NCBI RefSeq assembly: GCF_900184245.1
Contig: NZ_FXXB01000006.1
Location: forward strand, 62,001 to 126,000
DNA from: Brachybacterium massiliense
GTDB lineage: Bacteria > Actinomycetota > Actinomycetes > Actinomycetales > Dermabacteraceae
Direction: 5' to 3'
DNA length: 64,000 nucleotides
Part shown: piece after piece, positions 1-8,780 of the stretch
Position numbering within the stretch: the stretch's first letter is position 1
Layout: each line of letters starts with the position of its first letter
Notes under the pieces: generated by a model
Databases searched by the model: none
Told to the model about the DNA's origin: nothing
What the model saw: the letters and a program-made list of their open reading frames with translations, nothing else
Translations under genes and position numbers: made by a program

Positions 1-413
1 CCGTAGGGGCCTTCCGGGCCTTCGTCGCCGGGTGGCCCCGGAGGGCCTTCGTCGCCCTTCACGACACGGACCGGCCCCTTCCCAGGGGTGACCGCCGCCG
101 ACGCGACATTCGTAGGGCCAGTCACGTCGATGTGGAACGCGGGCCAGGCCACCCCGAGCCGCGGCGTGACCTTCCAGTTCCACACCTCGGGGTCGTTCTC
201 GACCAGGTGCACGGGGACCATTTCTCCGTCCACAACCGGGGTCGTGACTGTGCGGGGCAGGACGGTGGCGGTGGAGTAGGGGATCGCGGGAGTAGACGCC
301 TCGAACTCAACGTGCCCGCGCGCTCCCGCGAGAGCGGTTGCTGCACCGCCGACCCAGCCCACGGGCCAGGTCACCCGGTGCTGCACCATCGCGGCAGGGG
401 TCGGTATCGTCAC
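1..413 (-). CDS. Phage tail fibre/tip protein with collagen-like repeat (partial, C-terminus off left edge)
   Basis: Reads leftward from a GTG at 413 that overlaps the stop of the gene before it (GTGA). About 137 residues are visible. The first ~110 form an unrecognised globular part. The last visible residues are glycine triplets (KGDEGPPGPPGDEGPEGP), a collagen-like Gly-X-Y run that continues past the window edge. Such triplets are common in trimeric phage tail fibres. Its place at the end of the tail-tip gene cluster fits a fibre or receptor-binding role. Function is inferred from position and repeat type only. Confidence 0.75.
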   Translation of the reverse strand, partial: MTIPTPAAMVQHRVTWPVGWVGGAATALAGARGHVEFEASTPAIPYSTATVLPRTVTTPVVDGEMVPVHLVENDPEVWNWKVTPRLGVAWPAFHIDVTGPTNVASAAVTPGKGPVRVVKGDEGPPGPPGDEGPEGPY

Positions 414-778
414 TGGGTCCTCCAATCGAACGCGGGGATTTCCGCGAGGCTGATCGGCCCCGTACCCGCAGGGACACGGATTTGGTAGGGGTGGGACTGC
501 CACGACTTCTTCACCGTGATGCCCCAGGGGTCACCCTGACGGGTCATGTGGTCGCTGGTCAGCCCCGCCGTGTCAGTGAAGATCCGCAACTGGCCTTTCC
601 CGTCCACGAGGTGCACGGTCCGCGATCCCGCAGCGAGGATGGTGCCGGACGCGGGGTGGCGCAGGTCGCAGTCCAGGGAGAACGTGACGGTCCCCGATTT
701 GGGGGCGTCCTCCGCGAACTCCAGCGCGAAGATTTCCACGACCCGTGACGGGACGCTCGGCGAGAAGTCAAGCGACAT
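410..778 (-). CDS. Phage tail-tip hypothetical protein (122 aa)
   Basis: A 122-residue protein starting at ATG 778, with its stop overlapping the start of the fibre gene. It carries mixed beta-type sequence rich in aromatic residues and hydrophobic alternation, and no motif I recognise. It overlaps the upstream gene by 11 bases, so it belongs to the same late tail transcript. A structural role at the tail tip is likely from context only. Confidence 0.65.
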   Translation of the reverse strand: MSLDFSPSVPSRVVEIFALEFAEDAPKSGTVTFSLDCDLRHPASGTILAAGSRTVHLVDGKGQLRIFTDTAGLTSDHMTRQGDPWGITVKKSWQSHPYQIRVPAGTGPISLAEIPAFDWRTQ

Positions 779-1007
779 TCGGGGCCTCCTGCATGGTGAT
801 GGTGGTGTCGGTGGTGAGCAGCACGCCGCCCGCCATCGACTGCCCGCCCTCAGTCACATCGGTGGCCGAGATTGTCACGACGCGGGACGGCATTCCGGGA
901 GCGAGATCCACCGGCGGCACGATAGTGCTAGTCATATGGCCCTCCTCGGGCGTGCGTAGAAACCCCGACACCGAACGGTAGGGGTTGAAGAAAAAGGGGG
1001 CAGTCAC
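768..1007 (-). CDS. Small phage tail-region protein (79 aa)
   Basis: Starts at GTG 1007 in a GTGA overlap with the preceding stop. It begins VTAPFFFNPYRS. Its middle (PSRVVTISATDV) resembles the start of the next gene (PSRVVEIFALEF), which hints that the two are related small tail-tip proteins. No known domain is recognised. Confidence 0.6.
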   Translation of the reverse strand: MTAPFFFNPYRSVSGFLRTPEEGHMTSTIVPPVDLAPGMPSRVVTISATDVTEGGQSMAGGVLLTTDTTITMQEAPNVA

Positions 1008-1270
1008 GTGTCAAGCGAAGACCCGTCCGGCTCAACAATCACAGCCGCGTACGTCCGGTACGAGGCGAGTCCGTCCTGCATCGAGACCGCGCCCGACTCG
1101 TCCCGGACCACGACACTGAACGTCACGGATGATGGGCCGATGGACAGGTCGCGCACATCATCGACAGGCAGGCCGAGCGCCGCAAGAATCACGCGGATGT
1201 TCTCGCGCGGCACAGCATCAGGCGGAGGTGGTGGCCGGAGCCAGGACGGGTCAGAGGTCACGTTGCTCAT
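1004..1270 (-). CDS. Small phage tail-region protein (88 aa)
   Basis: Starts at ATG 1270, overlapping the upstream stop (TGATG). It contains a proline run (RPPPPPDAVP) followed by an alpha/beta stretch. No family recognised. Translational coupling on both sides supports that it is real. Confidence 0.6.
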   Translation of the reverse strand: MSNVTSDPSWLRPPPPPDAVPRENIRVILAALGLPVDDVRDLSIGPSSVTFSVVVRDESGAVSMQDGLASYRTYAAVIVEPDGSSLDT

Positions 1271-2043
1271 GAGTTGATGCAGTCCTTCAGCTGTTGCCAT
1301 TCGCTCGCCGTCGCCATCGTGGAGAATCCTCCGCTCGACAGATTCGCTCCGGCAGGAATGATCCCGTTGATGCAGTTGATGACCTTCGTGGCCCGAGCAT
1401 TCGCTGCCGCTGCTTCGCTCTCCGCAGTCCCGGCGCGGGAATACGCGGCATCGGCTCGCTGCTGCGCGGTCGACGCGTTACTGATCCCCGTCCCCGCGCG
1501 AGTCCACGCAGAGTCAGCACGGGACTGCGCCGTCGCGGCATCAGCAAGCGCTCGGCCAGCCCGCCCGAACGCGTCCTCCGCTCGAGTGAACGCACCTGCC
1601 GCGGCAGTCGTTGCACCATCGGCGGTGGACTGCGCGGTCGCGGCATCAGCAAGGGCGCGTCCCGCCCGTCCGAACGCGTCCTCTGCGCGGGTGAAGGCGC
1701 CCGCTGCAGCCGTCACCGCACCATCAGCAGTGGACTGCGCCGCCGTGATACGCGTGTCATGAGCACCCAGCTCATCCTCGGCGCCCGAGACACGAGACTC
1801 CAACCCGTCAGCCGTATCCGCCTGCGATTCGAGCAGCGGGTTCAGCAGCCGCGTCTCGCCGCGGTGGTGGACCCGCGCGCCACGATCGTCAGTACCGAAC
1901 ACGGTCTGTCCCTCGTCATCGGTGAAGTGCAAAGACCCGTCACCGGGCTTCACCGATACCGGACCCAGCGGCGCAACTCCGACGCGACCGGTGCGAGAGT
2001 TCAGATCGCGGAGATTGCTCGACACCGACTGTGGGAACATCAC
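1267..2043 (-). CDS. Tail-tip/fibre protein with tandem alanine-rich coiled-coil repeats
   Basis: A 258-residue protein. The N-terminal ~65 residues form a phage tail-type head with VFGTDDRGARVHHRGE-like text. Residues ~70-220 are an Ala/Thr/Asp-rich helical rod in which a 35-residue unit (AQSTADGA..TAAAGAFTRAEDAFGRAGRALADAAT) occurs twice back to back, followed by degenerate copies (AQSRADSAW..., AQQRADAAY...). The C-terminal ~30 residues are non-repetitive (SGGFSTMATASEWQQLKDCINS). The layout head, helical rod, short tip fits a trimeric tail fibre or spike shaft. Family not named. Confidence 0.75.
   Translation of the reverse strand: MMFPQSVSSNLRDLNSRTGRVGVAPLGPVSVKPGDGSLHFTDDEGQTVFGTDDRGARVHHRGETRLLNPLLESQADTADGLESRVSGAEDELGAHDTRITAAQSTADGAVTAAAGAFTRAEDAFGRAGRALADAATAQSTADGATTAAAGAFTRAEDAFGRAGRALADAATAQSRADSAWTRAGTGISNASTAQQRADAAYSRAGTAESEAAAANARATKVINCINGIIPAGANLSSGGFSTMATASEWQQLKDCINS
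1525..1734. repeat. Two tandem 105-bp coding repeats
   Basis: Units at 1525-1629 and 1630-1734 are near-identical in protein (35 residues each) while differing at many third-codon positions. The repeat is old enough to have drifted at silent sites and is kept at protein level. It forms the shaft of the coiled-coil tail protein. Confidence 0.85.
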
Positions 2044-3155
2044 GCCACCTCCACTAGATCCAGGGTGTACGCGTCAAGGGCCTGGCCTGACGACCACGAC
2101 CACCCCACGCAGCGCACTTGCCCCTCGGCCTCGTCGCGCGTCCAGCACTCGTCATTCCGCCACTCGTACACCTCCCCAATCTGGGGAGTGTGCACCTCCG
2201 ACAGCATCCGTGCCTGGAACACCTGCTTCTCGGGCCGTAGACGATCCACAGCCGCGTTCGTGTACCGCTTCAACTGCGTCGGCGTGAGCGCTGTAGGAAC
2301 CGTCACGATCGAGTCCCGTGCGGGTTCAAGCCCGGATCTCCACATCACGGAGTTCGCACGGATCTGCTCGTCACCGGACCCTGCGCCGAACCCCCACACA
2401 TGAGACACCGACCCTGACTCTGCCCACGTCCGGGTGGACGAGATAAGTGACGCCTGAGACCCCGTAGCCGCCACTTCGAGCGTGACATCCGGGCGCGGTA
2501 TCGACAGGACCGGCTGGCCGAAGTCCATGAACCGACCCACACGATGCGGGGCATACCAGTCGAAATACAGGCGGGGCCGGAAACACCACTCAAACGGCGC
2601 CTCCTCCGTCGCTGACAGCTCCTCCATCGCGTCCCAATACGTCATCGTGTGCCGCCGCATATCCAGCACCACACGAGCCGGAGAACGCCACGACCCAGCC
2701 ACGATCTCGATCACCTGATCCGTGGTCGCGAGGGTCTGCCACATCTGCCCCGCCGCAGCGAGCGGGTCCACTTCCGGGCCACCCCAGTCACGGGCCAAGG
2801 CACGCCGTTTCGCATAGCCCGAGAACTCGATCCCCGAGAGCCGCACGAAGGGAGTCGGTATATCGTCCGTCACGTCCTCGATCAGCCACTCGCCCAGCGG
2901 CGTTGACGTGGGCAGCCCGTCCTCATCCGGCGGCGTCTCGATCACGGGCACCAGCGTCGTCTGCGACCGCTTCATGAACCCGACGATCTTCCGGGCCTCG
3001 GTCACAGACACGCCGAGCTTCCGGCAATCCAGTACCGCCGAGAAACGTCCGGGGGCCAGGGATGACGACAGACTCACCTGCTCGAGCGGCAGCGGCGTAT
3101 CCAGCAGGTTCCCCGAGAACAACTCGGCCTGATAGAACGTCGGCCTCAGGACCAT
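2040..3155 (-). CDS. Phage tail-associated (baseplate hub-like) protein, 371 aa
   Basis: ATG 3155 is chosen because a GGAGG lies 6 bases before it; a longer reading from a TTG at 3167 would place this site inside the gene. The protein resembles the Gp37-like siphovirus tail proteins that follow the distal tail protein: an N-terminal part on ligand strain (LPLEQVSLSSSLAPGRFSAVLD), a centre with WCFRPRLYFDWY, and a C-terminus with IGEVYEWRNDECW. It probably forms the hub under the tail tube. The stop overlaps the next start (TGATG). Confidence 0.7.
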   Translation of the reverse strand: MVLRPTFYQAELFSGNLLDTPLPLEQVSLSSSLAPGRFSAVLDCRKLGVSVTEARKIVGFMKRSQTTLVPVIETPPDEDGLPTSTPLGEWLIEDVTDDIPTPFVRLSGIEFSGYAKRRALARDWGGPEVDPLAAAGQMWQTLATTDQVIEIVAGSWRSPARVVLDMRRHTMTYWDAMEELSATEEAPFEWCFRPRLYFDWYAPHRVGRFMDFGQPVLSIPRPDVTLEVAATGSQASLISSTRTWAESGSVSHVWGFGAGSGDEQIRANSVMWRSGLEPARDSIVTVPTALTPTQLKRYTNAAVDRLRPEKQVFQARMLSEVHTPQIGEVYEWRNDECWTRDEAEGQVRCVGWSWSSGQALDAYTLDLVEVA

Positions 3156-3955
3156 GAAGACCTCCAATCCACGGTCACAGACCCCGCCCCCGATCCCACG
3201 CGAGAGACGTGCATTCCCTCAGGCGGAATCGAGAGCCAGTCACCGCTGGCGCGGCGACGCCACTGCACCCCGGTCGATTCGTTCTTCACGTTCCGACGCC
3301 CCATGTCCGCGACGACCACGACACCCGCGGGGATCTCGCCACTGAACCGCCACACCTTCTTGTCCCAGGTGATCCCCGCGTTCATCAGCGGCCCGCGCAA
3401 ACGGACCGTGCAGTCAGCGTTCGCCGTCCCGGCGTTCGACAAGCGGACCCCTGCGGGAGTGATCACCGCGGACTGCGGATTCACGTCCAGGAGTGGGTAT
3501 CCCGCGGACTCGACCGTGATCGAAACGTCCGCCATCACATCGGAAAGCGGCTGCGGATCCGGCAGCGACACCGGGGCAACCTTCAACATCCGCGCAAGCC
3601 CCCGCTCAGGCTCCTCGATCACCAGATCCACCGTCCGCGACGTCGAGAAAATCGACGCGACTTCGTCGAACATCTCCAACTGCTGATCGCCCGTCTCGGT
3701 CAGGATCTTGCCCCGCAGGGTCACGACTCGACCGTGGAGGAACACATCCGAATGGACACCCCCGTCAGCCCACTCGTGACGGATTGGCCCGCCCGAGACT
3801 GCCCCGCCGCCCCACCACCCGGTCAGCCGCTGCAAGAGCAGGCACGGGGCGCCGAGGGGGCGGCCCACCCAGTGAGTCGCCCCCAGATCCGCTACGACTC
3901 GTGACAGGCGCGGGTCACACCATTGCGCGGTTCCCCATACAGGCGGGTGTCTCAC
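3146..3955 (-). CDS. Distal tail protein (Dit-like), 269 aa
   Basis: Begins at GTG 3955 after an AAAGGAG sequence. It lies directly after the tape measure gene, the standard position for the distal tail protein that joins tube and baseplate. The sequence has the typical pattern: an N-terminal beta barrel with VTLRGKILTETGDQQLEMFDE, then a galectin-like half ending in an SVTVDWRSSW strand. The assignment rests on gene order and general fold pattern. Confidence 0.7.
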   Translation of the reverse strand: MRHPPVWGTAQWCDPRLSRVVADLGATHWVGRPLGAPCLLLQRLTGWWGGGAVSGGPIRHEWADGGVHSDVFLHGRVVTLRGKILTETGDQQLEMFDEVASIFSTSRTVDLVIEEPERGLARMLKVAPVSLPDPQPLSDVMADVSITVESAGYPLLDVNPQSAVITPAGVRLSNAGTANADCTVRLRGPLMNAGITWDKKVWRFSGEIPAGVVVVADMGRRNVKNESTGVQWRRRASGDWLSIPPEGMHVSRVGSGAGSVTVDWRSSWS

Positions 3956-3967
3956 GGGCCGCTCCTT

Positions 3968-6900
3968 TCACATTTGGATGGCTGCGCCGCTGATCGCGTC
4001 CAGGATTCCCTCTTGGATCATGCGGACGACCTTGTAGTCGCCGTACCCGTTGACGTTGATGTCACCGAACAGCGGCGTGGCTGCAGGGGCGCGAGTGGTC
4101 TGGGGCGCCGCCGTGTTGACGGCACCGTTCGCGTACCGCTGCGCGTGGACGGGGACCATGACGTGCCCGAATCTCGCGGCGACGTCGTGCATGATCGCGA
4201 GGGACCGGGCACGCTTGTGCGCTGCGAGAGGCACATACGCCTCCCCGCCGGTCTCTTCCTCCGCCCAGATCCGCCACGCACCTGCCGGGGCGATCTGGGC
4301 GACGCGATGCTCGATCCCGCCGTCCGCGAACACCTTGGCCCGCGGCTCGTACACGTTCCCGTCCGCGTTCACCGACGCGATGTTCCGGCCACCAGTAGCG
4401 ATCCGGGGCGGGGTGCCCGAGGTGTGGTACTGCGTCCGAATGTTGATGGTCTTCGACTGCAGCCGGTCAATCGCCCGCTTCAGCGCCTCCACGGAGTCGA
4501 ACCCGTACGTCTCAGCGATGACCTCAGCGGTCTTGTCGGGGATCGAGTCGAGGTCGATCTTCGCGCCGGCGACGACGTTCTCGAGCAGCGCCTTCTCCGC
4601 GTTGATCTCCGGGGTGGGTTCCATCCCGTCGAGCTCTTCGAGCCTCGCCGTAGCGGCGGACACGATGCGGAGGTTCTCCGACTCGTCCGCACCGATCATC
4701 GGATCAGCGGACAGGCCGGCGACGTAGGCCATTTGGAGGTCGGTCTTGTTGACTGCCTCGTCGAGGCCGGTGGTGTCGCCGTAGATCGCGGAGACGACCT
4801 CAGCGGGGAGCTTGTTGAGAAGTCTGCCCACCTCAGTCGTGGCCAGAGTCGCATCCTCGCCGTTGACCAGGATGTCGGTCATCACCTCCGGCGGGAGGAT
4901 CCCGAGGGACAGCATGAGCGCGTTCGTCTCCTCGGCGCCCAGGTTCGCGGCCTCAGCCACGGCCAGGACGTCCTCGTAGAGACCGTCGTACACCTCACGC
5001 ACGCCCTCGGTGTCGCCGACCTTATTGAGCTCCACCGCCCAGACGTTCGCGTCATCGGCGAGCCCCGAGAACTGCTCACGAAGCAGCTGCGCGGCTTCCG
5101 AACGCTCGTTCCAGGTGCCGTCGTCCTTGAGGATCTCGTCCAGCTGCTCCTGCTCGAAAGCCAGGTCCGAAACCGCGTCGGTGGTGTCGCGGACATTCTT
5201 GGCGTAGTCGAAGGCAGCGTCTTCCGCGGAGCGCGCGTTCCCCGAGATCAGCGCGAGCGCCTCCTCGAGGGCCCGGAGCTGCTCACTCGCTGTGGCGGAC
5301 TCGTCGGAGATGACGGCGAGGGCTTCCTCGAGGAGCTTCGCGTCACGGGCCGCCCCGGAGAGCTGGTCCGCGGTGAGCTCAGCAGCCTCACCCATACCGG
5401 CGATCTGGTCCGCACCGAGCTCGGCCTCCTCCGCCGCGCCGCGGTACGCAGGCCCGACATCGCGCAGCGCATCCATCGTGCGGGACATCGCCCCGGCCGT
5501 GTCCCGGCTTTCCTGCGACCACTTGTGCTGTGCGAGCCGCGTGTTGTCGAGGTCCTCCCACAACTGGTCGTAGGCGGGGCCGCCTTCCTTGATCGCGTCC
5601 ACGACCTCCTGGTAGGACCAGCCGATCTGCTGCAACTGCTCCCAGTCCCCGGCGCTGATCTGCTCGTTCAACTGGGACAGGATCATCCGGTCGGTCTCGA
5701 CCGTCGCAGCGCCCGTGAGGTCATCGAAGGTGTCCACGAGCTGGTCGGCCATAGCCTTCGCCTCAGCGGACTGCTGCATGAAGTAGCCAACCGCACCGGC
5801 GAGTGCCGTGATCGCGAGCATGGGCGCGTTCGCGACCGCGAGCCCCTTCAACGCGGTGCCGAGAGAGCTCGCGCCAGCGCGGGCGGTCATCATCGCGGTG
5901 TTCATGACACCGGCCTCGCGGCCGAGCGACTCGAGAACCGCCTGGGACGCCTCCCACTGGGGCCTCGCGGCCGACAGCGCACCGGTGATGCCGGAGAGGA
6001 TCCCGCCGACGTCCACGCCCCGCATGAGAACGAGAGCGGCGACGACGCCGAGGATCGGTCCCTCGAATCCCGACGCGGCAGCGGCGGCGTCGGTGAGCCA
6101 CCCGATCAGGGGGCCGACTACGTCGTTCACGAACTGGACCGCGCCAGTGAGTGCGTCGAGCCCGAGAGCGAGAATATCGACAGCGCCACCGGTCGTGCTC
6201 GCCCCGTCGGCGACCTCGAGGAGGAGCCCCGTCAGACCGGACAGGACCGTGTTGACCAGGTCGCCACCAGCGCGGAGCAGGCCCCCGAACTCGTCCGTCA
6301 GCGGAGACAACGCAGACAGCAGCCGGGAAGCTGCGGTGCGGGCATCCTCCGAGGACGCGACGACGGCGAGGAGCGCCGCGGCGACCGGATTGATCGACAG
6401 GCCCAGCGCCGCGATCGGGCGCGCCTGCGTCCCCATCGCGAACAGGCCAGCAGCGACAGCGGCGATCGGGGTCGCGTACTCGGACAGCTCCCCGATCTGG
6501 GCGAGGAGCTGCCCCATGTCGAGGCCCTCCACGGCACGGGTCGCGTCCTCGAGGCGGGCGGTGATCCCGTCCGCGATCGGGAGGATCTGCGGCAGGAGCC
6601 TGGTGACGAGCGGCTCCAACTGCCCCTGCACGGCGCGGAGGAGGTCAGCGAAGCCGTTCGCCCAGTCGAGAGCCCGGCCACCGCCCTGCGGGTCGATGAA
6701 CGGTGCGGCAAGGAGCGCACCGATGTCGCGGGACGCGGCGCGGACACGGTCGACCGCGCCGTCCATCGTGTTCTTCACGTTCGCGGCCGCACCGTCGTAC
6801 GTGGTCTGCATCCCGGCGGCGAGAGCGTCGAGCGCTTCACCCGCGTCGAGAGTGCCGGCGGTAATGGACTCCCGGATCTCCTGCTCGGTCATGCCCATCT

Positions 6901-7468
6901 CGTCACCGATGAGCTTCGCGGCGTTCACACCGCGCTGGCCGAACTGCATCAGGTCCTGACCGGTGATCTTCCCCGCCGCGGAGATCTGCGCCATGATGAA
7001 CGCGAGCTCGGAGATCTCCTGGTTGGAGCCGCCCATCGCGGCGACGCCGTCCTGGATCGCGCCGAGGTAGGGGATGACCTTCTCGGTCTCGATGCCGAAC
7101 GCGAGCATCTGCTGCTGCGCGGTGATGAACGTCGACCGCGCGAACGGGGAGTTCTGGGCGAAGTCGTCCAGCTTGTCCATCTGCTCGTTCGCGGCCTCAG
7201 CCCCACCGAGGATGGTGGTCAGCGCGGCGCGGGACGTCTGCTGCAGCTTGTTGTACGCGGCGCCCTGCGCCACAACGGCGGTGAGGAGACCGCCGGCCGC
7301 GGTGGTCCCCGCCGCGAACGCGGTAGCAACGGGCTGCAGCATGGACTTCGCACTCGATCCGAGGCGCTGCATGTCCACGCCGTTGCGGCGCAGCTTCGTC
7401 TGGAAGTCCTGATCCTCGAGACGGAGGAAGGCAACCAGTTCACCGACTTCAAGCGCGATCGGACTCAC
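3968..7468 (-). CDS. Tape measure protein (1166 aa)
   Basis: The longest gene of the prophage. It sets tail length and lies after the tail assembly chaperones, as in most siphophages. Residues ~40-220 hold the tape-measure N-terminal domain (NKLQQTSRAALTTILGGAEAANEQMDKL, FGQRGVNAAKLI). Several strongly hydrophobic segments follow in the middle (around ALLAVVASSE and PILGVVAALVLM), then a long Ala/Glu-rich helical stretch, and a C-terminal domain containing GRNIASVNADGN and PLAAHKRARSLAIMHDVAARFG. The reverse complement is also open over almost the full length; that is a codon-bias shadow. Confidence 0.93.
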   Translation of the reverse strand: MSPIALEVGELVAFLRLEDQDFQTKLRRNGVDMQRLGSSAKSMLQPVATAFAAGTTAAGGLLTAVVAQGAAYNKLQQTSRAALTTILGGAEAANEQMDKLDDFAQNSPFARSTFITAQQQMLAFGIETEKVIPYLGAIQDGVAAMGGSNQEISELAFIMAQISAAGKITGQDLMQFGQRGVNAAKLIGDEMGMTEQEIRESITAGTLDAGEALDALAAGMQTTYDGAAANVKNTMDGAVDRVRAASRDIGALLAAPFIDPQGGGRALDWANGFADLLRAVQGQLEPLVTRLLPQILPIADGITARLEDATRAVEGLDMGQLLAQIGELSEYATPIAAVAAGLFAMGTQARPIAALGLSINPVAAALLAVVASSEDARTAASRLLSALSPLTDEFGGLLRAGGDLVNTVLSGLTGLLLEVADGASTTGGAVDILALGLDALTGAVQFVNDVVGPLIGWLTDAAAAASGFEGPILGVVAALVLMRGVDVGGILSGITGALSAARPQWEASQAVLESLGREAGVMNTAMMTARAGASSLGTALKGLAVANAPMLAITALAGAVGYFMQQSAEAKAMADQLVDTFDDLTGAATVETDRMILSQLNEQISAGDWEQLQQIGWSYQEVVDAIKEGGPAYDQLWEDLDNTRLAQHKWSQESRDTAGAMSRTMDALRDVGPAYRGAAEEAELGADQIAGMGEAAELTADQLSGAARDAKLLEEALAVISDESATASEQLRALEEALALISGNARSAEDAAFDYAKNVRDTTDAVSDLAFEQEQLDEILKDDGTWNERSEAAQLLREQFSGLADDANVWAVELNKVGDTEGVREVYDGLYEDVLAVAEAANLGAEETNALMLSLGILPPEVMTDILVNGEDATLATTEVGRLLNKLPAEVVSAIYGDTTGLDEAVNKTDLQMAYVAGLSADPMIGADESENLRIVSAATARLEELDGMEPTPEINAEKALLENVVAGAKIDLDSIPDKTAEVIAETYGFDSVEALKRAIDRLQSKTINIRTQYHTSGTPPRIATGGRNIASVNADGNVYEPRAKVFADGGIEHRVAQIAPAGAWRIWAEEETGGEAYVPLAAHKRARSLAIMHDVAARFGHVMVPVHAQRYANGAVNTAAPQTTRAPAATPLFGDINVNGYGDYKVVRMIQEGILDAISGAAIQM

Positions 7469-7474
7469 CTCCTG

Positions 7475-8172
7475 CTATGTCGTTGTCGCGCCCCGTTGCT
7501 GGGGGAGGCGTGGGGCTATGTAGAGCCGGTGCACGCGGGAGTCGGGCTCGATGAAGAGGCCCTCGACATATCCCTTGATGACGGGCCAGGGCCAGGTGAG
7601 GGCCTGGTGCCAGTGCACGGTGTAGAACTGGGCCAGGTCGGCGACGACGTGGGGCCAGGCCGCGTAGATCAGGCCCCACGGGATCTGCACGCCTGCGCGC
7701 TGCTTCTTCGTGATGTGCTTCGGAAGCCGGTAGTCGGGGTAGATCCCGTTCTCGTCGGGGGTGCCGATCCCGTAGGGGGCTAGTTCCTCCCACGTCTCCG
7801 GGATTTTCCCGTATCACCGGCCTGCGACTCGATGATCGCGTCAGCTGTCGCTTCGCCGAATACCCAGTAGTAGGTGGCGTAGGTCGCGGCGAGCTGGATG
7901 TCGGAGGCGGGCCAGTCCTTGGCGATCATCTCGTCCAGGGCGGGGCCGAGCGCGAGGCGCTGCAGGTCCTTATCGGTGGTGTCCTTCGCGAGCTCTTCGA
8001 ACATCGCGAGGGTCTGGTCGTCGATCTCGCCGGTCCCGACTGCGGTGCCGATGGTGGTGAGTGCGCCGAGTCGTGCACCGTCTGATGCGGAGGGCGGGGG
8101 GATGCTGACCTTGCGGCCCCTACCGAGGTTGATGTCGAGCGTGTCAGCGGCGAATGCGGAGAGGTCCTTCAT
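7475..8172 (-). CDS. Tail assembly chaperone, -1 frameshift extension product (gpGT-like)
   Basis: Starts at ATG 8172 with the short chaperone. A -1 slip on GGGAAAA (7804-7810) near its end would let translation go on into the overlapping frame as IPETWEELAPYGIGTPDENG and about 110 more residues, ending at 7475 just before the tape measure gene. The downstream frame is open from the slip site, has no good start of its own, and carries phage-like text (VQIPWGLIYAAWPHVVADLAQFY). This matches the lambda gpG/gpGT arrangement. Frameshifting is inferred from sequence and layout. Confidence 0.8.
7780..8172 (-). CDS. Tail assembly chaperone (gpG-like), 130 aa
   Basis: Zero-frame product between the tail tube and tape measure genes. 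It is an acidic helical protein (MKDLSAFAADTLDINLGRGRKVSIPPPSASDGARLG at the start, a WVFGEATADAIIE helix near the end) with a basic tail KSRRRGRN. The chaperone binds the tape measure during tail assembly. Most ribosomes should end here; a minority shift to the longer product. Confidence 0.85.
   Translation of the reverse strand: MKDLSAFAADTLDINLGRGRKVSIPPPSASDGARLGALTTIGTAVGTGEIDDQTLAMFEELAKDTTDKDLQRLALGPALDEMIAKDWPASDIQLAATYATYYWVFGEATADAIIESQAGDTGKSRRRGRN
7804..7810 (-). promoter_or_regulatory. Programmed -1 frameshift site GGGAAAA
   Basis: On the minus strand the zero-frame reading is acG GGA AAA tcc, a classic X XXY YYZ slippery heptamer, and close to the lambda GGGAAAG. It lies nine codons before the short product's stop codon, inside the tail chaperone gene. 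Confidence 0.85.
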
Positions 8173-8201
8173 CGGGCGTCTGGCCCTTCCTGTGAGATGG
8201 G

Positions 8202-8234
8202 GAGGGCCCCGCCGATGTGCTCGACGGGGCCCTC
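8202..8234 (-). terminator. Hairpin after the tail tube gene
   Basis: Perfect 10-bp stem GAGGGCCCCG / CGGGGCCCTC with a 13-base loop, placed just after the tail tube stop. It may lower read-through into the chaperone and tape measure genes, as expected when the tube protein is needed in large amounts. Confidence 0.7.
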
Positions 8235-8247
8235 AAGCGGTGGTGGG

Positions 8248-8769
8248 TCAGGGGGTGGGGACGGTCTCCTCGACCCAGCCGGTGAACGGGTTCGCGATCT
8301 TCTTCCGGCGGCCGCGGCCGGTGATCGACACGGTCCAGGACCCGATCTCGGCGTTCCCGGTCTGGGCGCGGGTGATCTGCACGGTGCCCTCGCCCTCGAA
8401 TGCGTGGTCGGGGTTGGGGGTGCCGTCGGCGGGCTTGTCGTACCAGCGGAACCTGCCGAACGCGAGCTCGCCCACAGCGTCGGGCTCGGCGAGGGCGAGG
8501 AGCGCCTCGACCTCCTCGGTGAAGGAGCCGCTCGCGAGGCGCTGCTGCTGGACCTGGAAGCCGAGGGTCCAGTTCTCGCCGATCTTCGGGGAGTTGGGGG
8601 AGCCGAGGTCGTCGTAGGTTGCGGCTTCGACGGTGACGGGGGTGACCTGGGGGTCGACGCCGGTGATGCGGCGGATCGCCTGCCAGGCGCCGGCGATCTC
8701 GATGTCGACGCCGTATTCGTAGGAGAAGCCGTACTGGGAGTCTTCGATGCTGGGGTCGTAGGTGACCAT
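8248..8769 (-). CDS. Major tail tube protein (173 aa)
   Basis: Lies between the tail terminator-type gene and the tail chaperones, the standard tube position. The sequence is beta-rich, with GFSYEYGVDIEIAGAWQAI at the start, GENWTLGFQVQQQR in the middle and SWTVSITGRGRRKKIANPF near the end, as in lambda gpV-like tube proteins of actinophages. It is followed by a strong hairpin. Confidence 0.85.
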   Translation of the reverse strand: MVTYDPSIEDSQYGFSYEYGVDIEIAGAWQAIRRITGVDPQVTPVTVEAATYDDLGSPNSPKIGENWTLGFQVQQQRLASGSFTEEVEALLALAEPDAVGELAFGRFRWYDKPADGTPNPDHAFEGEGTVQITRAQTGNAEIGSWTVSITGRGRRKKIANPFTGWVEETVPTP

Positions 8770-8780
8770 GAGTGGCCCTT

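Noticed and set aside
1525..1734. Tandem repeats read as a possible CRISPR array
   Set aside because: Units are 105 bp, in frame within a tail protein, with no spacers and no cas genes.
3923..7783. A 1286-codon open frame on the plus strand opposite the tape measure gene
   Set aside because: Its Arg/Gly/Val/His-rich text has no domain, it has no ribosome site, and it mirrors the codon bias of the real tape measure gene.
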